Shown piece by piece: positions 1 to 4,865 of a stretch of 9,589 bases of DNA (the stretch's first letter is position 1; each line of letters starts with the position of its first letter). The stretch covers positions 1 through 9,589 of the forward strand of contig CAMPGT010000149.1 in NCBI GenBank assembly GCA_946885665.1. Direction: 5' to 3'. The stretch comes from an uncultured Chitinophagaceae bacterium. Its GTDB lineage: Bacteria > Bacteroidota > Bacteroidia > Chitinophagales > Chitinophagaceae. Below the pieces are notes generated by a model. It did not search any database. It was not told the origin of the DNA and saw only the letters and a program-made list of their open reading frames with translations. The position numbers and the translations under genes were made by a program.

Positions 1-1420
1 ATTTTCCGAGTGCCATTTCTCCGGCTTCATTTCTTACAGCGGATACGATTGTATCGTCATTATAAAATTTCGGGTAGGTATAAACGTAATGATGGGTATT
101 CGGCACTTTAGCGATGACATCGCCGTTGCTTACATTGACAATGTGCAAGGCATATTTTGCTGCCGGATCGGCGTGAACGGCAACGATTTTGGTGCCATCG
201 GGCGAAATGTCCGGCGACTGGTATTTGGTGTTCCTGGTAACCTTCCTTTCTTTTCCTGTTTGGATGTCCACAACTGCCAGCTCCTCGTAATTCTTCCATC
301 CCCAGCGTGCGTCGGGACGATAGGCAGCGTACACGATGAGCCTTCCGTTACTTGAAAAGTAACTATCGCTGGATAGCGACCGGGTGCTTATCTTTTTTTC
401 TTTGCCCGTAAGAATGTTCCGCATGTAGAACGCGGGAATTTTGCTGTAGCTGGCTTTCAGGTAAAGAAGATGATTGGAGTCTGCCCACTGCGGATATTGT
501 TCGTCGGCAGCAAAATGTGTCCCCGATCGTGCAAACTGCGAGGGCACGTCGTTTTTTATGTTGCCGGAGTCGGCTTTACTGAAATAATTCATCGCCTCAG
601 CGACGAAGCTTCGAAAAGGTTGTCCCGTATTTTTTCTGAATGAACGCTGGAAGGGGTAGAACAGGCTTTTGAAGCTGGCGGCGTCGGCAGTGATCCGGTG
701 CCATGCGTCCGTTCCGAATTTGTGATAGCCATAATCCACGAGCAGGTACCCCAACTGGTAGTGGTCGGGTACGTAATCGCGGTACGAGCCGTTCCGGAGT
801 TTCATCCACGAGTAATCCTTCCCTGCTGCCCAAAGCGATTTGTAACCATTGTAAAAATAGGGTAACCGGCCGCGCCCCTGTGCGCTGTAATGGGTTTCCT
901 GGTAAACCGCGTCGCCTTCAAAAAACCAGTTGGGAACGGCGAGGTTGTTGGCCAGCGCCTGGCCCTCTTGCCCAAACACGAAGTAAAACAGCTTCGACAG
1001 CCCTTTCCTGAAATTGGCATATTGCTGCGCATGTCTGTATTCGTGCAGCGCGAGCGATTTGTGCCACGGCAGGCTGCCCAGTTCAAAACTGTTTTGCCTG
1101 GGAGTCATAAAAAATTCTGACCGGTAGGGGCCGAGCGAAACGTACCCATTCGAAAAGGTAGTCTGGTTTTGCAGTACAATGGGTATTTTTTTCAAGTGAT
1201 AGCCGGTTCTTTTTCCTTCAATGGCGGCGAGGCGGTGGATGATGCCGCTCACTTCGCGGGCCTGCTGTTCAAGCCCTGCGGGAAAGATCACCCGGGCAGT
1301 GTCTGTATTGAGTTGTCTCCATTCCAGCGACGGCGGGTTGCCGCCAAATTCCTGGCCGAAAGCATGAAGGGATATCAGAAGTAAAAGTGGCGTCCACCAT
1401 TTAAAACTCTTGTTTTCCAC
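1..1420 (-). CDS. Secreted HExxH zinc metallopeptidase fused to TolB/WD40-like beta-propeller (3' end outside window)
   Basis: The frame stays open for 473 codons from 1420 down to the window edge, so the C-terminus is missing. The start is a GTG at 1418-1420. An in-frame TGA lies three codons upstream and the next in-frame Met is residue 105, so GTG is the only sensible start; a GAGGGA sequence sits just before it. Residues 1-23 form a signal peptide (basic start, LLLLISL core, AFGQ end). Residues 126-130 read H-E-Y-R-H, a complete HExxH zinc motif (bases 1031-1045), and Glu167 in W-F-F-E-G-D-A is the likely third ligand, a gluzincin or peptidase-MA-like layout. From about residue 305 the protein switches to propeller-type repeats, best seen in SPDISPDGTKIVAV at 401-414. 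Seen: motifs and signal. Known: PD40 propellers often cap secreted peptidases. Inferred: an exported protease or peptide-binding protein acting in the periplasm or on the cell surface. The substrate is unknown. Confidence 0.85.
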   Translation of the reverse strand, partial: MENKSFKWWTPLLLLISLHAFGQEFGGNPPSLEWRQLNTDTARVIFPAGLEQQAREVSGIIHRLAAIEGKRTGYHLKKIPIVLQNQTTFSNGYVSLGPYRSEFFMTPRQNSFELGSLPWHKSLALHEYRHAQQYANFRKGLSKLFYFVFGQEGQALANNLAVPNWFFEGDAVYQETHYSAQGRGRLPYFYNGYKSLWAAGKDYSWMKLRNGSYRDYVPDHYQLGYLLVDYGYHKFGTDAWHRITADAASFKSLFYPFQRSFRKNTGQPFRSFVAEAMNYFSKADSGNIKNDVPSQFARSGTHFAADEQYPQWADSNHLLYLKASYSKIPAFYMRNILTGKEKKISTRSLSSDSYFSSNGRLIVYAAYRPDARWGWKNYEELAVVDIQTGKERKVTRNTKYQSPDISPDGTKIVAVHADPAAKYALHIVNVSNGDVIAKVPNTHHYVYTYPKFYNDDTIVSAVRNEAGEMALGK

Positions 1421-1466
1421 AATCCCTCAAAGTATCAATTTTTGAAGTATCTTCCAATTCCACAGT

Positions 1467-1754
1467 ATGAACAATTCCCAACAGCCATTTGAACCCGATC
1501 ATCTTATCCGTTTGGTTCATGCGCAGTATCCGCATCGCACGGATGTGCTGCGGGCGCTGCAACTTTGCTCGGGCGGCAATTGGGCAAATGAAAATTATAT
1601 TTACTTTATCAGCTCACTCAAATCGGCGGTTCCGAACGACGAAAGCCGGATTGTTGAAAGCATCGTGCTGAAAGATCACCAGGATGGCAGGATCACCGTA
1701 GATGTGGTGGCCGACGGCAGGATCGCCCGAATCGGGTACGATTCCAAACAATAG
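1467..1754 (+). CDS. Hypothetical small cytoplasmic protein, 95 residues
   Basis: I do not recognise this protein. It has no signal peptide, membrane segment or metal motif and is probably cytoplasmic. The first half looks helical (HLIRLVHAQYPHRTDVLRAL). The second half looks like a small beta sheet, ending in two related strands built on DGRITVDVV and DGRIARIGY. It has a single cysteine (LQLCSGG). The start ATG lies 46 bases from the divergent peptidase start, with no clear Shine-Dalgarno sequence, which is common in Bacteroidetes. Its stop is only 6 bases from the stop of the convergent DUF4251 gene, so there is no room for a separate terminator. The uninterrupted frame, protein-like composition and tight fit between neighbours support a real gene. 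The role is unknown. Confidence 0.7.
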   Translation: MNNSQQPFEPDHLIRLVHAQYPHRTDVLRALQLCSGGNWANENYIYFISSLKSAVPNDESRIVESIVLKDHQDGRITVDVVADGRIARIGYDSKQ

Positions 1755-1760
1755 GTACTG

Positions 1761-2252
1761 TTATTTTTCTTCTGTCGGGTTCACATGACCATTGAACGAT
1801 ATCGTTTGCCGGTTAAGACTCGTCACCTGCAGATTACCAAAGCCGCTCGCCGAAAAGCTGAGATACAATTGCCTTACATCGTCGGCATCTTTCGGTTTAA
1901 TATTTATTTCCCAATTTCCTTTTTTCCTTTGTTTGGCTTTGTAGTCAAAGTTGGTTGAAGTAAAATCGATCCCTCCTTTAGCCGGATCTAACGGCGCCGT
2001 ATAGGCGCGGCCGAAATAGGGCAGAAAAGCGATTACAGTATCGCCCCGAACAGTGAGCGTGTAATCGGAGGTAAGCTGGATGGTGCGGCCCCTCAAAGGC
2101 AGTGCCGATGTTGCTTTAAATACGTATCGTTTGTCGGTAATGGCGGTTTTGATCCTGTCTTCTTTATCGTTTTTTTTATCCTGGGCGCGGAGGTTAACTT
2201 GTCCGGCGACAATCATCGTTCCCACCAGCAGGGATGTTGTCAATAGTTTCAT
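1761..2252 (-). CDS. DUF4251 domain-containing periplasmic protein
   Basis: This 163-residue protein begins with a clear signal peptide of about 24 residues ending in NLRAQ, so it is exported. A short charged linker (DKKNDKEDR) follows. Residues from about 40 to the end match the DUF4251 pattern as I know it from Bacteroidetes: an F/YVFKA opening, LPLRGRTIQLTSDYTL, the LPYFGRAY motif followed by a G-G-I-D-F turn, a K-x-x-K-x-G-x-W-E-I-x-I-K-P strand, and the closing NRQTISFNGHV. The length is typical of the family. No lipobox cysteine is present, so it is probably soluble in the periplasm. The family's biochemical function is unknown. It is divergent from the MBL-fold gene (77-base gap) and convergent with the 95-residue gene (6-base gap), so it is probably transcribed alone. 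Family assignment is from memory of the motif pattern, not a profile search. Confidence 0.88.
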   Translation of the reverse strand: MKLLTTSLLVGTMIVAGQVNLRAQDKKNDKEDRIKTAITDKRYVFKATSALPLRGRTIQLTSDYTLTVRGDTVIAFLPYFGRAYTAPLDPAKGGIDFTSTNFDYKAKQRKKGNWEINIKPKDADDVRQLYLSFSASGFGNLQVTSLNRQTISFNGHVNPTEEK

Positions 2253-2268
2253 GCCGGCAACTGTTCAA

Positions 2269-2300
2269 TTTTTGTACCATGGCATGATTTTGTACTCATG
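2269..2300. repeat. Short imperfect direct repeat in divergent promoter region
   Basis: The gap between the divergent DUF4251 and MBL-fold genes contains TTTTTGTACCATG at 2269-2281 and ATTTTGTACTCATG at 2287-2300, two related TTTTGTAC-(N)-CATG blocks offset by about 18 bases. This could be a paired operator in a shared control region, but the blocks are short and A/T-rich, so chance is a serious alternative. Confidence 0.2.
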
Positions 2301-2329
2301 TACAGATTGCTCATCCAATATTTTTTAAC

Positions 2330-3283
2330 ATGAAGAAGGAAAAAATCAGTAAGCAAATGTATATCGACTGGTATTCAGTCGCCCCCGGCGTGTGGAGGAT
2401 CAGGGACCTGTTCGTAAACGTTTACCTGATCCACAATCCCTCTGCCAATAATTGGGTGCTGCTCGATGCGGGTTTGAAAACGACGGCCTCCAAAATCAAA
2501 AAAGTCGCCGACCATCTTTTCTGGCCCGACACCGCCCCGGCGGCCATTATTTTAACACATGCTCATTTCGACCATGTCGGTTCACTTAGAAAGCTGGCCG
2601 GGGAATGGGATGTGCCCATCTATGCCCATGCCCTGGAAAAGCCCTATCTAACAGGCGTTTCTGCCTATCCTCCTCCCGACCCATCGGTAGGCGGCGGCCT
2701 CATGACCCTTTTATCGTTCACCTATCCGCGGGGCCCGATCGACGTGGCCGACCGCCTGCTGACGTTGCCGCTGGATGGCACCATCCCCGTTCTCCCCGAC
2801 TGGAAATATTTTCACACTCCCGGCCACGCACCGGGTCATATCAGCCTGTACCGGGAGGCCGACCGGCTGCTGCTTGCCGGCGACGCGTTCGTGACCACCT
2901 GCCAGGAATCCGCATTTTCGGTGATGCTGCAAAAGAAAGAGCTGCACGGCCCTCCGAAATACTTCACCTACAACTGGAGATCGGCAGAATCGTCCGTTAA
3001 GGTGCTCGCCAGCCTTGAACCCGAAATTGTGGCAACCGGTCATGGCAAACCGATGGCCGGCGCGACCATGCGCGCGGGTTTACATGAACTTGCTAAAAAT
3101 TTTCAAAAGCTGGCGATGCCAACCTATGGCCGGTATCTTAATGAACCCGCATTAGTGAACAATCAGGGCGTTCAATATTCACCGCCGCCAAAAAATGGCC
3201 GCCTTATTTTCGCCGCTGCAGGAATGGCGGCCGCCGCCATTGCCAGCTATCTCGTTGTCAGGAATCGCCGGCGGTTTATTTGA
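2330..3283 (+). CDS. MBL-fold metallo-hydrolase with C-terminal membrane anchor
   Basis: This 317-residue protein has a full set of metallo-beta-lactamase-fold metal ligands. They are T-H77-A-H79-F-D81-H82-V-G-S (the HxHxDH motif), H166 in TPGHAPGH, D185 in LLAGD, and H238 in VATGHGKP. The order and spacing fit the glyoxalase II / lactonase-like branch, so a two-metal hydrolase acting on an ester, thioester or lactone is the likely activity; the substrate cannot be read from the sequence. Residues about 292-310 form an Ala-rich hydrophobic helix followed by RNRRR, a tail anchor or single membrane span absent from simple soluble family members. There is no N-terminal signal peptide. ATG 2330 was chosen because it gives the longest frame; ATG 2357 (MYIDWYSV) is an alternative just before the conserved domain. 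The gene diverges from DUF4251 and is followed after 81 bases by the DUF4142 gene on the same strand. Confidence 0.92.
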   Translation: MKKEKISKQMYIDWYSVAPGVWRIRDLFVNVYLIHNPSANNWVLLDAGLKTTASKIKKVADHLFWPDTAPAAIILTHAHFDHVGSLRKLAGEWDVPIYAHALEKPYLTGVSAYPPPDPSVGGGLMTLLSFTYPRGPIDVADRLLTLPLDGTIPVLPDWKYFHTPGHAPGHISLYREADRLLLAGDAFVTTCQESAFSVMLQKKELHGPPKYFTYNWRSAESSVKVLASLEPEIVATGHGKPMAGATMRAGLHELAKNFQKLAMPTYGRYLNEPALVNNQGVQYSPPPKNGRLIFAAAGMAAAAIASYLVVRNRRRFI

Positions 3284-3364
3284 ATGATTGTAGAAAATTT
3301 TGCTTATTGTAAAAAGGTAGGCATTAACGATATTGCAGGCGTAATTGATTGGAAATTATAAACA

Positions 3365-3886
3365 ATGATTATGAAAAACTTGTTTTTGCTCTTTGGAGCC
3401 GCTGCTGCTATCGGTTTTTATGGTTGTTCAAAGGATGATGATAACGCGGCCATCATTAATCCGCAAGACCGGAGCCTCATTATTATGGCTTCTTTAAACA
3501 ACGTTGCTGAAATGGCACTCGGCCAGCTTGCTGCCGACAGTTCACAGACCCCCGCAATCAAGGAATTTGGACAGATGATGGTGAATGACCATGCGAACGC
3601 TCAGGGTGGTTTAGTTGCACTTGCTTCACAATATGGGGTAACGCCGCATGATACACCCGACCAGGAACACATTGCGCTCCTGCAGAAACTGCTTACGCTG
3701 AAAGGTCGCGAATTCGATTCGCTGTACATACACAGCCAGGTAGCAGATCATTATGAAGCGGTAACGCTTTTTCAAACCGCGTACGACCTGGGAAATAACC
3801 GGGAACTGGGCACTTACATCACTTCAACATTGCCTACGCTGCAGCAACACCTGCAACACGCCCAGGCGCTGGCGCAGGATTATTAA
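3365..3886 (+). CDS. DUF4142 ferritin-like lipoprotein, probably surface-exposed
   Basis: This 173-residue protein starts with a short basic stretch and a hydrophobic core ending at Cys21 (GFYGC), a somewhat loose Bacteroidetes lipobox. The residues after Cys are S-K-D-D-D. In Bacteroidetes a Lys followed by two acidic residues at this place acts as a lipoprotein surface-export signal, so the mature protein is probably on the outer face of the outer membrane. Residues about 35-170 match DUF4142, a predicted four-helix ferritin-like bundle: E49, the D75-H76 pair in MVNDHANAQ, D128-H129 with E131, and H162 in LQQHLQHAQ are placed as possible metal or core residues. The family's role is unsettled; stress-related genes are frequent neighbours. 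ATG 3371 (MKNLF) is an alternative start; GGAA ten bases before 3365 slightly favours the longer form. The gene ends just before the hairpin at 3906. Confidence 0.88.
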   Translation: MIMKNLFLLFGAAAAIGFYGCSKDDDNAAIINPQDRSLIIMASLNNVAEMALGQLAADSSQTPAIKEFGQMMVNDHANAQGGLVALASQYGVTPHDTPDQEHIALLQKLLTLKGREFDSLYIHSQVADHYEAVTLFQTAYDLGNNRELGTYITSTLPTLQQHLQHAQALAQDY

Positions 3887-3905
3887 CCAGCGCACCGCGA
3901 GGAGG

Positions 3906-3962
3906 AAATGACATGGAACGATTTTTAATGTTTAACAATTAAATCTTTCCATGTCATTTTTT
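3906..3962 (+). terminator. Long inverted repeat with T-tract, probable intrinsic terminator
   Basis: AAATGACATGGAA at 3906-3918 is a perfect 13-base inverted match to TTCCATGTCATTT at 3947-3959. The 28-base interior can fold further: GATTT (3920-3924) pairs with AAATC (3941-3945), so nearly the whole segment forms one hairpin. A T-run follows directly, as expected for the end of the DUF4142 transcript. The A-rich 5' flank is short, so termination in the opposite direction is less likely. The start codon of the next gene lies only 4 bases after this feature, which is unusual. Confidence 0.7.
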
Positions 3963-3966
3963 CTTT

Positions 3967-4305
3967 ATGCATACTGCAAAAATTATCCGACACCGGCACA
4001 AGATCCATCATTACATCAATGATGACCTGAAATCAGTAAAAGAAGAAACTTACTTTAAGATCGTTTTTTCTGATCCGGACGAGTTGCTCAGCTTTGAGAA
4101 GTGGTGCCAGGAAAACGGCGGCGACTATGACTACGACAAAGACAACAGTTGCCAGCGCGGTACCCTGCCAAAGCTTGAAAAGTTTAAGGAGGAACATTGT
4201 TGGTGCGACATCATGTCGTACTACCTTTTGCATATCGCGGGCTATGACTTTCATTCCACCATACATCCTTATAAAGGTGAGGTATATTTAAAGGCAAATA
4301 ATTGA
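3967..4305 (+). CDS. Hypothetical Cys/His-rich small protein, 112 residues
   Basis: I do not recognise this protein. It has no signal peptide or membrane segment and is probably cytoplasmic. It opens with a His/Arg-rich stretch (IIRHRHKIHHY), then has a mixed charged region resembling a small alpha/beta domain (YFKIVFSDPDELLSFEKWCQ), an acidic loop (GGDYDYDKD), and four cysteines at 47, 62, 78 and 80, the last two as H-C-W-C-D. The cysteines and nearby histidines (77, 89, 96, 100) could hold a metal, but this is inference. The stop TGA is 2 bases before the ATG of the VOC gene, so the two are very probably co-transcribed and translationally coupled. No Shine-Dalgarno sequence is seen; the start is pressed against the preceding hairpin. 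The coupling and the protein-like composition support a real gene. Confidence 0.75.
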   Translation: MHTAKIIRHRHKIHHYINDDLKSVKEETYFKIVFSDPDELLSFEKWCQENGGDYDYDKDNSCQRGTLPKLEKFKEEHCWCDIMSYYLLHIAGYDFHSTIHPYKGEVYLKANN

Positions 4306-4307
4306 TC

Positions 4308-4796
4308 ATGAAATATACTGTTCCCGAAACTGCATGTATCGGCCACACGCACCTGAAAGTGTCTGACCTCGAAAAATCGCTGGCGTTTTATCGCGACATA
4401 TTGGGCTTCCAGGTTACACAGTATTTCGGGACGTCGGCCGTATTTCTTTCGGCGGGTGGCTATCATCATCACATAGGCCTGAACACCTGGCACAGCAAAA
4501 ACGCAAGGCCTGCACCCGTCAATACCTGTGGATTGTATCACATGGCTATTTTATATCGCGCGAGAAATGAACTGGCGCTGGTATTGCAACAGTTGATCAC
4601 TGCAAAATATCCGCTGACGGGCGCCGCCGATCATGGTGTGTCCGAAGCTCTCTACATGAACGATCCCGATGGCAACGGTGTGGAGCTTTACTGGGACAGG
4701 CCAAAAAGTGAATGGCCGCACGATGCAGCGGGCAACCTTATGATGGTGACGGACCCGCTGGATTTGGAAGAACTCTTAAAGGAAATTCAGACTTAG
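4308..4796 (+). CDS. VOC-family protein, catechol 2,3-dioxygenase-like
   Basis: This 162-residue protein is a two-module vicinal-oxygen-chelate protein. Module one begins IGHTHLKVSDLEKSLAFY; module two begins around CGLYHMAILY and ends with the signature NDPDGNGVELYWDR. The three expected metal ligands are present: His15, His78 and Glu126. His109 in the AADHGVSEALY motif is a further candidate active-site residue of the extradiol-dioxygenase-like branch. The sequence resembles the N-terminal half of CatE-type ring-cleavage enzymes, but such short proteins are often of unknown substrate, so ring cleavage is not established. ATG 4308 is preferred over a TTG at 4302, because 4302 overlaps the upstream stop and ATG is the stronger codon. 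The 2-base gap to the upstream gene indicates an operon. The downstream receptor gene starts 69 bases later and may or may not share the transcript. Confidence 0.9.
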   Translation: MKYTVPETACIGHTHLKVSDLEKSLAFYRDILGFQVTQYFGTSAVFLSAGGYHHHIGLNTWHSKNARPAPVNTCGLYHMAILYRARNELALVLQQLITAKYPLTGAADHGVSEALYMNDPDGNGVELYWDRPKSEWPHDAAGNLMMVTDPLDLEELLKEIQT

Positions 4797-4865
4797 CTGC
4801 AGGGAACGGCACGATTATTAAGCATTTTGAGGTAGTTTCGCGGGGTTTCTCAAGCAACTAACAGT

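Noticed and set aside
703..1120. Several 76- to 102-codon frames on both strands
   Set aside because: They overlap the HExxH domain of the minus-strand peptidase in other frames and have low-complexity, protein-unlike composition.
1421..1466. Promoter for the peptidase in the divergent gap (minus-strand TACTTTG)
   Set aside because: The element has one base too few between TA and TTTG, so it does not fit the Bacteroidetes pattern well enough to annotate.
4302..4307. TTG as the start of the VOC gene
   Set aside because: It overlaps the stop of the upstream gene and adds only two residues; ATG at 4308 gives the usual N-terminus of the family.
4797..4865. Promoter or Fur-type operator before the siderophore-type receptor
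   Set aside because: TAGTTTCG at 4833-4840 resembles a -7 element, but no -33 element lies at the right distance, and no symmetric Fur-like site is visible.
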